DNA of 12,904 nucleotides from Alphaproteobacteria bacterium (GCA_017557925.1 JAFYWO010000125.1:1-12904), one strand, 5' to 3'. Positions 1-8,832 are shown, counted from the first letter of the stretch. Notes: generated from the letters alone by a model not told the origin. Numbers and translations: made by a program.

Positions 1-58
1 CAGTCGTTTCTCTGTATAAACTATCATTTACTTCTTGTTCATAGATAATAATTCCATA

Positions 59-87
59 TTTACATCTAAAAACATATATTTTATACT
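59..87 (+). promoter_or_regulatory. Putative sigma70-type promoter for tolB
   Basis: TTTACA at 59-64 and TATACT at 82-87 match the -35 and -10 consensus at five of six positions each, with the ideal 17-base spacer. The start site would be near 94, leaving a leader of about 37 bases. An AAGGG ribosome-binding site at 118-122 lies 8 bases before the tolB ATG. Bases 1-58 show no convincing end of an upstream gene, so the long plus-strand unit probably starts here. The call rests on consensus matching only. Confidence 0.5.
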
Positions 88-130
88 AACCAAAATTAAT
101 CTGAAACAATTTTAATCAAGGGTAAACTCA

Positions 131-1471
131 ATGAAAAAATTTTTAAGCTTAATGTTTAGTGCTTTGTTTATTTTCACTGCTTCAGCCAAAGCCCAACTCA
201 GTATCAATATTTCCGGTGCAACACAAGCCCCTATTCCAGTAGCTTTCCCTCAAATCATTTCTGATAACACGGGTGTTGGCAAGTTTTTCGGACTATCCTA
301 TGGCAAAAAAATAAGAGATGTAGTCCTTGCTGATTTAGAAAATTCCGGTTTATTCCGCATTATACCTGAAAGAAGCTACATCCAAAAGTTTACCTCATAT
401 TATGATGCCCCTATATACGGCGACTGGAGCATCTTAAACGCACACGTTGTAGTTTTAGCTGACATAATAGAGCAAGAGGGTTCTGTTCTCAGACTACAAT
501 TTAAAATATGGGATATTGTAACTCAAAGAGAAATTTTATCACTTGATACCCCATACACTTCAGATAAAGAAAACTGGAGAAGAATGGCTCACACAATGGC
601 TGACACCATTTATGAACGTTTAACCGGTGACAAAGGATATTTTAATACCATAATATCCTATATTTCAGAATCAGGCCCTTCAGACAAAAGAGTTAAACGT
701 TTAGCTCTTATGGATCAAGATGGAGATGGTCATCACTTCTTAACCAGTGGCAACAATTTGGTTCTAACCCCTCGTTTTTCTCCGGATATGAGATACATTG
801 CATATCTTTCCTACATCAACAACAAACCAAGAGTATATATGTATGATTTAGAAACCAAAAGAACGGAACTGCTCGGTAATTTCCCTGGTATGACTTTTGC
901 TCCACGTTTTTCTCCGGACAGTAAACATATCTTGTTAAGTTATGCCAAAAACGGTATCACAGACATATATGAGATGAACTTAATTACTCGTCAATCAAAG
1001 AGATTAACATCAGGACCACATATAGATACATCACCTTGTTACTCTCCTGATGGTTCAAAAATTGTCTTCAATTCAGACCGTGGCGGCAATCAACAAATCT
1101 ATATTATGAACAGAGACGGCTCAAACGTAGAGCGTATCAGCTTTCGCCAAGGCTCTCGTTATGCAACACCTGTTTGGTCCCCAAGAGGAGATTACATCGC
1201 CTTTACCAGAATGGAAGGCAACAGCTTTTATATAGGTGTTATGTATCCTGACGGATCAGGTGAAAGAACTCTTGCTTCTGGCTATATAGTAGAAGGCCCT
1301 ACTTGGTCACCAAACGGTCGTGTGATAATGTTCCAACGCCAAAATAAAGGAACAGCCACAACCAATGCACCAATTCAGCTCTTCTCAGTTGATGTTACAG
1401 GTCAAAACGAACGCCTGATACTTACCCCTGGAGATGGTTCTGATCCGGCTTGGTCTCCACTATTACAATAA
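131..1471 (+). CDS. tolB: Tol-Pal system protein TolB
   Basis: TolB is the periplasmic beta-propeller of the Tol-Pal envelope complex. In known systems it binds Pal and TolA and helps constrict the outer membrane at division. The 446-residue protein opens with a signal peptide (Lys-Lys, a hydrophobic core, and a likely Ala-Lys-Ala cleavage site at about residues 19-21). An N-terminal TolB domain follows at about 25-160, including the characteristic 'ADLENSGLFRIIP' stretch. From about 185 to the end there are propeller blades marked by repeated FSPD, YSPDG, WSPRGD and WSPNGR motifs, closing with WSP four residues from the C-terminus. The length is normal for the family. The start is supported by AAGGG 8 bases upstream. 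Unusually, no pal or cpoB follows; the next gene is a flavin reductase-fold protein 23 bases on. Confidence 0.96.
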   Translation: MKKFLSLMFSALFIFTASAKAQLSINISGATQAPIPVAFPQIISDNTGVGKFFGLSYGKKIRDVVLADLENSGLFRIIPERSYIQKFTSYYDAPIYGDWSILNAHVVVLADIIEQEGSVLRLQFKIWDIVTQREILSLDTPYTSDKENWRRMAHTMADTIYERLTGDKGYFNTIISYISESGPSDKRVKRLALMDQDGDGHHFLTSGNNLVLTPRFSPDMRYIAYLSYINNKPRVYMYDLETKRTELLGNFPGMTFAPRFSPDSKHILLSYAKNGITDIYEMNLITRQSKRLTSGPHIDTSPCYSPDGSKIVFNSDRGGNQQIYIMNRDGSNVERISFRQGSRYATPVWSPRGDYIAFTRMEGNSFYIGVMYPDGSGERTLASGYIVEGPTWSPNGRVIMFQRQNKGTATTNAPIQLFSVDVTGQNERLILTPGDGSDPAWSPLLQ

Positions 1472-1494
1472 CTTAAAATTAACTGGAAAAAAAA

Positions 1495-2340
1495 ATGAAA
1501 AAAACTTGGAATCCGGGAACAATGTTATCTCCTTTGCCTCCCGCACTTATAACATCAGGAGATATGAATACACCAAACGTAATGACTGCAGCTTGGACTG
1601 GTATAATATGTTCTGACCCTGTAATAACTTATGTTTCAATCCGTCCATCTCGTTATACACACGAGTTAATATCTAAAACAAAGGAATTTGTAATAAATGT
1701 TCCCACTTGGAAGATAGCCTCTGCTGTAGACACTGTCGGAGTAAAAACAGGCCGTAACTTCAACAAATTTACCTCTACCGGCTTGACTGTGGAACCATCA
1801 TCAAAAATTTCTACGCCCCAAATAAAAGAATGCCCTATTTCTATGGAGTGTAAAGTATTGGAAATAAGAAATTTCGGCACACACGACATGTTCTTAGCCG
1901 AAGTAATAAGTGTAAATGTTGATGAAGAATTTATAGATGCAAATGGCGCTTTGGATTTAGAAAAAGCAGGATTGCTAGCCTATGCACACGGCTTTTACTA
2001 TACACTTGGCAGAAAAATCGGTAAATTTGGTTTTTCCGTAGAAAAGAAAAACAAAATACTAGAAATATCTTCTCAAAAATTTTCCAAAGAAAATTCCATA
2101 AAAAAATTCCAAAAAAACAATAAGGAAGAAACATTTGTAGAAAACGGGGTTGAAGTAATAGTCAAAAAAAACAAATTTACCCAAAAAAAATCATCGGAAA
2201 AACCAACATTTTTTCCTAAAAAAGAGCACAAAAAATTTGCCTCTAAAGAAAATAAAAAAACAAGCTATTCCGAAACTTCTTATAAGAAAAAATCAGATGG
2301 CTCTTTTAAGAAAAAGCCCTACCTAAAAAAAGAGAAATAA
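1495..2340 (+). CDS. Flavin reductase-fold (FMN-binding split barrel) protein with Lys-rich tail
   Basis: Residues about 6-160 match the flavin reductase-like/flavoredoxin family, which binds FMN in a split barrel. Typical landmarks are 'PLPPALITSGD' near the N-terminus, 'TAAWTG' with 'SDPVITYVSIRP' (about 31-51), 'FVINVP' (65-70) and the later 'ECKVLEIRNFGTHDMFLAEV' (118-136). The electron donor and substrate cannot be read from the sequence. The domain is complete by about residue 185. It is followed by a 96-residue low-complexity tail in which 29 residues are lysine, mixed with Ser, Asn, Phe and Glu, and ending KKEK. The usual family member stops near 185-200 residues, so the tail is an addition. 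It is encoded by many A-runs, so frame errors are possible, although the reading frame stays open to a normal TAA. The ATG follows GGA and a run of A. Confidence 0.82.
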   Translation: MKKTWNPGTMLSPLPPALITSGDMNTPNVMTAAWTGIICSDPVITYVSIRPSRYTHELISKTKEFVINVPTWKIASAVDTVGVKTGRNFNKFTSTGLTVEPSSKISTPQIKECPISMECKVLEIRNFGTHDMFLAEVISVNVDEEFIDANGALDLEKAGLLAYAHGFYYTLGRKIGKFGFSVEKKNKILEISSQKFSKENSIKKFQKNNKEETFVENGVEVIVKKNKFTQKKSSEKPTFFPKKEHKKFASKENKKTSYSETSYKKKSDGSFKKKPYLKKEK

Positions 2341-2341
2341 A

Positions 2342-3487
2342 ATGGAAAACAATGAGCTAAAAATTATATCAGAATTAAAGCGTTGCATAGGGTGTAAAGT
2401 TTCACCTTGTGCAACTAATTGTCCGGTAGGCGTTTCACCGACAAATTTTATAGCTCTTGCACTAAAAGGCGATTATGAAGAAGCTGCTTCACTAATCCGC
2501 TCAAAAAACCCTTTAGCAGAAACTTGCGGTCATATCTGCCCGGATACTTTCTGCCAAAAAAAATGTATACGTCAAAAAATAGATTTTCCTATACATATAC
2601 CTTACCTTCAGGCAAGCATAACCCAAAAAATACCCCAAAAACAGCTTGAACTTCCAAAATACAATGGTAAACATATTGCCATTGTAGGAGGCGGACCATC
2701 AGCTCTCGGTGCTTGTTGGCAACTTATTCAATACGGCTATAAAGTAAGCATTTTTGAAAAAGAAAACCAATTAGGGGGAGCGTTACGTTTAATTCCCGAT
2801 TACCGTTTGCCAAAATCAATTTTGGATAAAGAAATATCATATATTACCGACAATGATCGAACAACAGTTCATTTAAATCACGAAATAAAAGATTTTTCTG
2901 CGCTGAAAAACAATTATGAAGACGTAATTTTGGCATTAGGCGAACAAACTCCACACAAACTGGGCGCACAAGGAGAAGAATTAGCCGTTCCATACAAAAC
3001 CATACTAAGTTCTCCAAGTACTTACAAAACCAAAAAAGTTTGCATTGTCGGCGGAGGAGAAGTTGCTCTTGACTGTGCTCTCACACTCAAAAAACACGGC
3101 TCCCAAATTGTAGAAATGTTTGTTCGTCGTCGCCAAACAGATATGCGCATAATGCAACGAGACTTCAAAGAATTAGAAGATAGAGGTATTGTAATTCGTG
3201 AATTAACTTCTGTTACCTCAATAAAAAAAGCTGAAAATAACACTCTTTGTTTAGAAACAATTCATAACACTATAACAGAAAACAATAAAGCAAGCCCAAT
3301 ACCAAACACCAATCAAACCCTTAAAGATTATGATTTGGTAGTAACGGCATTGGGTTCAACTTGTAAACAAGATAACATAACCTCATTCCACCAAATAGGT
3401 GATATGACAGGTCTTTGCGGAACAGCAGTAGAAGCACTTGCTTCGGGTATAAAATTAGCCAAGAGTATACATAAGACACAAGGATAA
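2342..3487 (+). CDS. GltD-like Fe-S/FAD/NAD(P) oxidoreductase
   Basis: This 381-residue protein has the layout of the glutamate synthase small subunit and related NAD(P)H-dependent flavoproteins. An N-terminal double-cluster domain carries eight cysteines in the canonical pattern: C15, C18, C23 and C27, then C62, C66, C71 and C75, so two [4Fe-4S] clusters are expected. An FAD-binding Rossmann motif GGGPSALG lies at 116-123, and a second nucleotide-binding motif GGGEVA at 237-242 is followed by an RRR stretch that could contact NADPH phosphate. A GDM...G...A...G motif near the C-terminus closes the FAD domain. GltD proteins are usually about 450-490 residues, so this one is compact. No large GltB subunit is in the window, so glutamate synthesis is not established; it may feed electrons to another partner. 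The ATG comes one base after the preceding stop, implying translational coupling with the flavin reductase-fold gene. Confidence 0.83.
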   Translation: MENNELKIISELKRCIGCKVSPCATNCPVGVSPTNFIALALKGDYEEAASLIRSKNPLAETCGHICPDTFCQKKCIRQKIDFPIHIPYLQASITQKIPQKQLELPKYNGKHIAIVGGGPSALGACWQLIQYGYKVSIFEKENQLGGALRLIPDYRLPKSILDKEISYITDNDRTTVHLNHEIKDFSALKNNYEDVILALGEQTPHKLGAQGEELAVPYKTILSSPSTYKTKKVCIVGGGEVALDCALTLKKHGSQIVEMFVRRRQTDMRIMQRDFKELEDRGIVIRELTSVTSIKKAENNTLCLETIHNTITENNKASPIPNTNQTLKDYDLVVTALGSTCKQDNITSFHQIGDMTGLCGTAVEALASGIKLAKSIHKTQG

Positions 3488-3493
3488 TTTAAG

Positions 3494-3934
3494 ATGAAAA
3501 TAACATTAGGTGTAATCGGCAAATGTAAACCCAAATCACCGGAAGCTGAAATAATATCTCGTTATCAAGAACGCCTGAAATGGGAATTAAAAATAAAAGA
3601 AAAAGATAATTCCACTCAACAAACTGAAGCCAAATTTTTATCTTCTTGTATATCCCCAAACTCAAAAGTTGTTGTTATGGACGAGAGAGGTAAAAATATG
3701 ACAAGTCCGGAACTTGCTAAACTTGTAGAAAACTGGATGCAACAAGGTTGCTCGGAGATATGTTTTCTTATAGGCGGAGCTGAAGGACACCTTGAAGAAA
3801 CACGCCAACAAGCAGATTTAATCCTCTCATTTGGCAAGCTTACACTTCCTCATATTTTAATGCGAGCAGTTCTTGTAGAACAAATATACCGTATAGAAAC
3901 AATCATAAACAACCACCCTTACCACAAATACTAA
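3494..3934 (+). CDS. rlmH: 23S rRNA (pseudouridine-1915 N3)-methyltransferase RlmH
   Basis: RlmH is a SPOUT-class methyltransferase that uses S-adenosylmethionine to methylate pseudouridine 1915 in helix 69 of 23S rRNA on assembled 70S ribosomes. The 146-residue protein carries the family signatures in order: 'VVMDERGK' (about 59-66), the SAM-binding trefoil-knot loop IGGAEG (93-98), 'LTLPHILMRAVLVEQIYR' in the last third, and the near-invariant C-terminal HPYHKY. Family members are about 155 residues, so this one is slightly short but has both ends. It starts 6 bases after the oxidoreductase stop, with AAGGA about 10 bases upstream of the ATG. It sits in a run of co-oriented genes with no internal promoter that I can recognise. 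Confidence 0.95.
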   Translation: MKITLGVIGKCKPKSPEAEIISRYQERLKWELKIKEKDNSTQQTEAKFLSSCISPNSKVVVMDERGKNMTSPELAKLVENWMQQGCSEICFLIGGAEGHLEETRQQADLILSFGKLTLPHILMRAVLVEQIYRIETIINNHPYHKY

Positions 3935-3952
3935 AAAAGAAAGGATTTTTTT

Positions 3953-6658
3953 ATGAAAGAAAAAGTATGCTTAATTGATGGCTCGGGTTATATTTTCAGA
4001 GCATTTTTTGCCACTCCTAAAATGACCAACCCAGAAGGTTTGCCCGTAAATGCAGTATACGGTTTTCTAAATATGTTCCTAAACTTAACCACAAACATAG
4101 ATTGTGATTATTGCCTTGTATTATTTGATGCCAAAAGACAAAATTTCAGAAATGAAATATTTAAAGACTACAAAGCAACACGCCCTGAACTTCCGGAAGA
4201 CTTGCGTCCGCAATTTGACCTTATACATCAAGCCGTAGAAGCCTTAAACCTTAATTGGTTGCAGCTTGAAGGCTTTGAGGCTGATGATTTGATTGCAACA
4301 TATACCGAACTTGCACTTCAAGAAAATAAAGAAGTAACAATCGTTTCTGCTGATAAAGATTTGATGCAACTTATCCGCCCTAATGTAGAATTTTATGATA
4401 GTATGAAAAATAAATTTTTCACCAAAGAAGACGTAAAAGAAAAATTTGGCGTATATCCGGAATTAGTAACTTCTGTTCAAGCTTTAGCTGGCGACTCAAC
4501 AGACAATATCCCGGGAGTTCCTGGAATTGGAATCAAAACGGCCGCAGAACTTATCAATCAATTCGGCTCACTTCAATCTGTATTAGACAATGCACATACC
4601 ATAAAACAAAACAAAAGAAGGGAATTACTTCTATCTCATAGAGAAGATGCCCTGATTTCAGAAAAACTTGTAACCTTAAAAAAAGATGTTCCGACAACAC
4701 TTACCATAAATGATTTCAAATGTCTTTGTCCAAACCCGCAAACATTATTGGATTTATTAGAGCGCCACAATTTTAAGAGCTTAAAAAATAAAGCTAATAA
4801 TTGGCTAAACAAACGTTGTTCAACATTAAAAGAAAAAAATCCCAACATCACCCCAACCTATAATTTAATAGAAACACCAAAAGATTTAGAGAACTTAACT
4901 CAAAAAATTCAACAAGAAAACAAGTTCTCATTTCTTCCCATAATAGAAGATAACACAATTCTCGGCTTATCAATAGGTTTAACAAACGGATATTCATACT
5001 ACATTCCGATACAAGAAGAAAATATCTCTTTTGACCTTTTTTCATCCTCACTTAACACACAAGGATTGCCCCCAAAAACTGTCAGCAAATTTCTAAGCAC
5101 TCTTTTTTCATCTCCCAATATTGTAAGCATATCCCCAAATCTAAAAGAGAATATGCACGCTTTACGCACACATCTTAATATAACAACTTTCCCTGTTTTG
5201 TATGATGACATACTTGTAATTTCTTACGATTTATACAGTTCGGAACTCAATCACGACCTGAAAACCCTATCCCAAAAACACTTAAACCTAACCCCGAAAC
5301 TATACTCGGAAGAAAATAAAAAATTAAAACTAAAAGATTTGCCCGATAACACAAAATTAGAATATACCGCAGAAATAGCTGATTACACCATAAGATTACA
5401 TACTCTATTAAAAGAAATTCTTAAACAAGATAAAAAACTCTTTATATACGAAACAATAGACCGCCCTTTAATAGAAGTCCTCTACTATATGGAAAAAGAA
5501 GGTATAAAACTAAATGCTCAAAAACTTGCAGAACTGGATACATTATTTGATACAGAACTGAAAACACTTTCAGAAGAAATTTATACATTGTCAGGAGAAA
5601 CATTTAATTTAAGTTCCCCCAAACAAGTAGGAGAAATTTTATATAAAAAACTCGGCCTAAAAGGTAAAAAACATACATCTGGCTCTCTTAACACAAGCGC
5701 CGAAGTATTAGAAAAAATGGCTCAAACCCACATTCTTCCCCAAAAGATTCTTGCTTGGCGTCAATACCAAAAGCTAAAATCTACCTATACAACAGCATTG
5801 TTATCATTAATGGACAAAGACAACCGCATACATACAACCTACTCGGAAATATCCGTTAATACCGGTCGCCTTTCATCACTAAACCCTAACTTACAAAATA
5901 TCCCCATCCGAACAGACATCGGACGAGAAATAAGAAAAACATTCATAGCAAAAGAAAACCATAAACTTATTGCTGCCGACTACTCACAAGTAGAACTTCG
6001 CCTGTTAGCCACAATAGCCGATGTAAAATTTCTGCAACAGGCATTTAACCAAAATGTAGACATACACCGCCAAACGGCATCAGAGGTATTTAATGTTCCA
6101 TACGAAGATGTAACCTCAACAGAAAGAAGAAATGCCAAAGCCATAAATTTCGGTATAGTATACGGAATGTCGGCTTATGGTCTAGCTAAAGAAATAGATA
6201 CCACACCCGAAATTGCAAACAGCTATATTAGCTCATACTTTTCCAAGATGCCCGAGATAAAAAAATATATGGAAGAAACAATAAACAATGCTCGCCTTAA
6301 CGGATATGCTGAAACATTATTCGGCCGTAAAATGAATATTTTCGGAATACAAGATGAAAATGCACGCCTAGCTTCTTTTGGCGAACGAGCAGCCATAAAT
6401 GCCCCAATACAAGGTACTGCGGCAGACATCATAAAATTGGCTATGATAAAAACTTTCTCTGCCTTGAAAGAAGGTAACTTCAAAACCAAAATGCTCCTTC
6501 AGGTCCATGACGAATTGGTATTTGAAGCACCGCTTGAAGAAGTAGAAAAAGTATCCGAACTGATAAAACAAAAAATGGAAGAAATAAACCTAATCGCACT
6601 AAAAACCCCTCTTATAGTCGAATTAGGATTAGGCTCAAATTGGGAAGAAGCACACTAA
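3953..6658 (+). CDS. polA: DNA polymerase I with inactive 3'-5' exonuclease domain
   Basis: This 901-residue PolA removes RNA primers and fills gaps in replication and repair. The N-terminal 5' nuclease looks active: D9, D59 in 'LFDAK', D111/D112 in FEADD, D134/D136 in SADKD, and D181/D184 in GDSTDN, followed by 'GVPGIGIKTA'. The polymerase domain is intact. Motif A has D676 in DYSQVELRL; motif B has R725, K729, F733 and Y737; motif C has H852, D853 and E854. The middle exonuclease domain is present in outline but lacks the metal ligands: the positions of E. coli D355, E357, D424 and D501 are L328, I330, N400 and I475. It should therefore lack proofreading, as in Taq and Bacillus PolA. F733 matches the E. 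coli F762 position that limits dideoxynucleotide use. AGGA precedes the ATG. Confidence 0.97.
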   Translation: MKEKVCLIDGSGYIFRAFFATPKMTNPEGLPVNAVYGFLNMFLNLTTNIDCDYCLVLFDAKRQNFRNEIFKDYKATRPELPEDLRPQFDLIHQAVEALNLNWLQLEGFEADDLIATYTELALQENKEVTIVSADKDLMQLIRPNVEFYDSMKNKFFTKEDVKEKFGVYPELVTSVQALAGDSTDNIPGVPGIGIKTAAELINQFGSLQSVLDNAHTIKQNKRRELLLSHREDALISEKLVTLKKDVPTTLTINDFKCLCPNPQTLLDLLERHNFKSLKNKANNWLNKRCSTLKEKNPNITPTYNLIETPKDLENLTQKIQQENKFSFLPIIEDNTILGLSIGLTNGYSYYIPIQEENISFDLFSSSLNTQGLPPKTVSKFLSTLFSSPNIVSISPNLKENMHALRTHLNITTFPVLYDDILVISYDLYSSELNHDLKTLSQKHLNLTPKLYSEENKKLKLKDLPDNTKLEYTAEIADYTIRLHTLLKEILKQDKKLFIYETIDRPLIEVLYYMEKEGIKLNAQKLAELDTLFDTELKTLSEEIYTLSGETFNLSSPKQVGEILYKKLGLKGKKHTSGSLNTSAEVLEKMAQTHILPQKILAWRQYQKLKSTYTTALLSLMDKDNRIHTTYSEISVNTGRLSSLNPNLQNIPIRTDIGREIRKTFIAKENHKLIAADYSQVELRLLATIADVKFLQQAFNQNVDIHRQTASEVFNVPYEDVTSTERRNAKAINFGIVYGMSAYGLAKEIDTTPEIANSYISSYFSKMPEIKKYMEETINNARLNGYAETLFGRKMNIFGIQDENARLASFGERAAINAPIQGTAADIIKLAMIKTFSALKEGNFKTKMLLQVHDELVFEAPLEEVEKVSELIKQKMEEINLIALKTPLIVELGLGSNWEEAH

Positions 6659-6670
6659 GAAAGGAAAAAA

Positions 6671-7306
6671 ATGATAATATTTGATTTAGATGGCACATTA
6701 CTGGATACATCAATAGACTTGCATAATGCACTAAACTATGCATTAAAAGCCCATAATCTTTCGCAAAAGACTAAACAAGAAACGTTATCATATCTTGGAA
6801 ACGGTATAGATATATTGGTTGCTAAAGCTCTTGAAAATGGAAAACAAAACAAAGATTATCCCGCAGTATTCAACACATTCAAAACATATTACGAGCAACA
6901 CCTAAACGATTATACTGCTCCCTATAAAGATATAATAGAACTTTTAACAATCTTAAAAAACAAAAATTATAAATTAGGCATAATTTCCAATAAATTTGAT
7001 GAAGCAGTTCAAGAATTGCATCAAAAATTCTTCCAAAATTTAATAGACCAATCATTAGGCACAAGCGCAACAATTTCCAAAAAACCATCACCGGACGGTA
7101 TAAAGCTTTTGATACAACAACAAAATGCCATAAACGAGAATAACATCTTCATTGGAGATAGTGAAATAGATATACAAACAGCACACAACGCAAATATCCC
7201 TTGTATATCAGTTTCTTGGGGGTTTAGAGATAGAGAGTTCTTAAAATCACATAATGCCATACAAATAATAGACACCCCTCTTGATTTATTAAAAATCCTA
7301 GAATAA
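6671..7306 (+). CDS. HAD-superfamily phosphatase, Gph-like
   Basis: This 211-residue protein has all four motifs of HAD subfamily IA hydrolases. Motif I is DLDGTLLD, with nucleophile D5 and acid/base D7. Motif II is 'GIISNK', motif III contains the lysine of KPSPDG, and motif IV is GDSEID (162-167). A C1-type helical cap fits between motifs I and II. The best family match is phosphoglycolate phosphatase (Gph). That enzyme clears 2-phosphoglycolate, for example from repair of oxidised DNA 3' ends, which would suit its place 12 bases after polA, but substrate specificity cannot be read from sequence. Related HAD phosphatases such as pyrophosphatase PpaX or 5'-nucleotidases are alternatives. AGAAAGGA before the ATG supports the start. 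It is the last gene of the plus-strand unit. Confidence 0.88.
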   Translation: MIIFDLDGTLLDTSIDLHNALNYALKAHNLSQKTKQETLSYLGNGIDILVAKALENGKQNKDYPAVFNTFKTYYEQHLNDYTAPYKDIIELLTILKNKNYKLGIISNKFDEAVQELHQKFFQNLIDQSLGTSATISKKPSPDGIKLLIQQQNAINENNIFIGDSEIDIQTAHNANIPCISVSWGFRDREFLKSHNAIQIIDTPLDLLKILE

Positions 7307-7328
7307 ACCACCTTATAAAAAACAAAAA

Positions 7329-7348
7329 AGGCGCTTTTTTAAGCGCCT
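7329..7348. terminator. Bidirectional intrinsic terminator between convergent genes
   Basis: A perfect 8-base-pair stem (AGGCGCTT at 7329-7336, AAGCGCCT at 7341-7348) encloses a TTTT loop. It lies between the plus-strand Gph-like gene, which ends at 7306, and the minus-strand gene that ends at 7371. The A-rich tract at 7317-7328 gives a strong U-tract for minus-strand transcripts. The plus-strand side has only a weak T-rich tail (TATCT), so termination may be more efficient for the minus strand. Confidence 0.8.
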
Positions 7349-7370
7349 ATCTAATTAAACAACCATATAA

Positions 7371-8798
7371 TTACATACAGTCTTTAACATCTAAATGAGC
7401 TTGAATACCAACTTCTAAGCTAATTTTTTCTTCAGGTTTAACATTCAAGTTCCATTGATAGCTACCTTCTTTCAGCTTCTCACCTTTAATGCTTTCTCTG
7501 ATAACCTCAGCATCATTATAAAGAGGTTGTTTTAATACAAAATCAACTGCATATTTACCGGAGTTAGTAATATCATACACAACATCATAAACATACATAT
7601 TTTCTACTGTCACACATCTGTCAGTAGGATTTTTCTTGTATTTTCTTTCGCTGATTTTTTTCACATTTTTTACAACACCGTTAGCAAACACATCAAAGTT
7701 TTTACCGAGTTGCAATTCAATTACTTCGCCCTCTGCAGTATTTTCTATATTATCTTCGCCTACAAACTGAAGATTACCGTTTTTATCATTATCATAAAAA
7801 CTAATCTTACCTTTTGGCAACGGCATACCCAAACCGTCTTCTTTAACATTCTTAATACTGTAGTTCATCAAAGGATGTTCATTTTTAAACTCATCTCCGT
7901 TAAGTCCAAATCTCAAAGAAGAATTCAAAACATTATTTTTAACATAGCCTACTTCTTTTTCATCAACAAAAGAAACCATCTTCATTTGTCCGTTAACAAG
8001 TTCTGTTCTGAAAGGTAATGTATAAAGATAAAAACCATTCAAACTTTGAGCAGTAGCAATAACACTACTATCAACACCATTTGAAACATCTGCAACTGCA
8101 GAAAAACTTCTTACAAGTCTTGGCATCTGCTCTTTAACAACATTAACATCACCCGCAACCAAATTAACGCTAACATTTTCATAACTGCTACCGGAGTTAT
8201 TATTAAGCGCCACACGCCCTAAAAACTTGATTTTCTTATCATCAAGAACTTTAGCAACATAATTAGCACTCCAATCAAAACCATTTGCCATATAAGCAAG
8301 ATTAATAATAGAAGTATTGCTTTGAGCAGTTTCAATTTTTGCCTTCAAAACAGGATTATTATTAAGTCCTAAAGGAATTTCATCAAAAACTACCTGACCA
8401 TCAAACTTACTCTCAATACCGTGTTCAAACTTTAAGATAGGATTTACACCGTCAACTGCCACCAACAAAGCATTAACAAAATCTCTATCACCTGTTCTTA
8501 AAGTTTTTACAAATCTACCGACATTTGCCTTTAAGAGGTTAACATAGTTAATTCCCTGATAATCAAAATTTTGTTCCAAAACTTTAACATTATCACCGTA
8601 AATAACAACACTTTCAGGCTTTGCAGTTTTTGCCACTTCATCAAAAACCACTTCATTAACTCCATTACTCAAATAAACATCATTACTTTTTTTAAGCAAT
8701 GCCAAATTTTGGTCATAAATGGTAATTTCTGTTAAAGCATTTGCACTAAAAGAAACAAATCCTAAAGCACTTGCCAACAATAAACTTTTAAACTTCAT
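7371..8798 (-). CDS. Secreted DUF4139-like protein
   Basis: This 475-residue protein has a signal peptide of about 21 residues with predicted cleavage after Ala-Asn-Ala. The mature part resembles the uncharacterised DUF4139 family. It starts with 'ITIYDQNLALLKK' (the family's typical 'I-Y-N/D-Q-N-LAL/V' opening), continues with 'VLEQNFDYQGIN' and an 'L.YMANGFDWSANYVA' core, and then 'LNNNSG..YENVSVNLVAGDVN'. No catalytic residues are evident and the fold is expected to be mainly beta. The mature protein has only two cysteines, C395 and C474, which could form a disulfide in the periplasm. A GGGAGA ribosome-binding site lies about 6 bases before the ATG. The gene starts 34 bases after the membrane-protein gene 8833-9582 ends and is probably co-transcribed with it. 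Location in the periplasm or outer membrane is inferred; the function is unknown. Confidence 0.75.
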   Translation of the reverse strand: MKFKSLLLASALGFVSFSANALTEITIYDQNLALLKKSNDVYLSNGVNEVVFDEVAKTAKPESVVIYGDNVKVLEQNFDYQGINYVNLLKANVGRFVKTLRTGDRDFVNALLVAVDGVNPILKFEHGIESKFDGQVVFDEIPLGLNNNPVLKAKIETAQSNTSIINLAYMANGFDWSANYVAKVLDDKKIKFLGRVALNNNSGSSYENVSVNLVAGDVNVVKEQMPRLVRSFSAVADVSNGVDSSVIATAQSLNGFYLYTLPFRTELVNGQMKMVSFVDEKEVGYVKNNVLNSSLRFGLNGDEFKNEHPLMNYSIKNVKEDGLGMPLPKGKISFYDNDKNGNLQFVGEDNIENTAEGEVIELQLGKNFDVFANGVVKNVKKISERKYKKNPTDRCVTVENMYVYDVVYDITNSGKYAVDFVLKQPLYNDAEVIRESIKGEKLKEGSYQWNLNVKPEEKISLEVGIQAHLDVKDCM

Positions 8799-8832
8799 AA
8801 TAAATCTCCCTTAAAAAACTAAATAAAAAAAC

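Noticed and set aside
1..58. 3' end of tolA upstream of tolB
   Set aside because: All forward frames hit stops by base 48 and none of the short peptides resembles a TolA C-terminus.
1434..1616. A 60-codon plus-strand frame over the tolB/flavin reductase junction
   Set aside because: It overlaps the ends of two well-supported genes in another frame and has no protein-like pattern.
7710..8018. A 102-codon plus-strand frame opposite the DUF4139-like gene
   Set aside because: It is the antisense shadow of a clearly coding minus-strand gene, with low-complexity Phe/Ile-rich content and no start signal.
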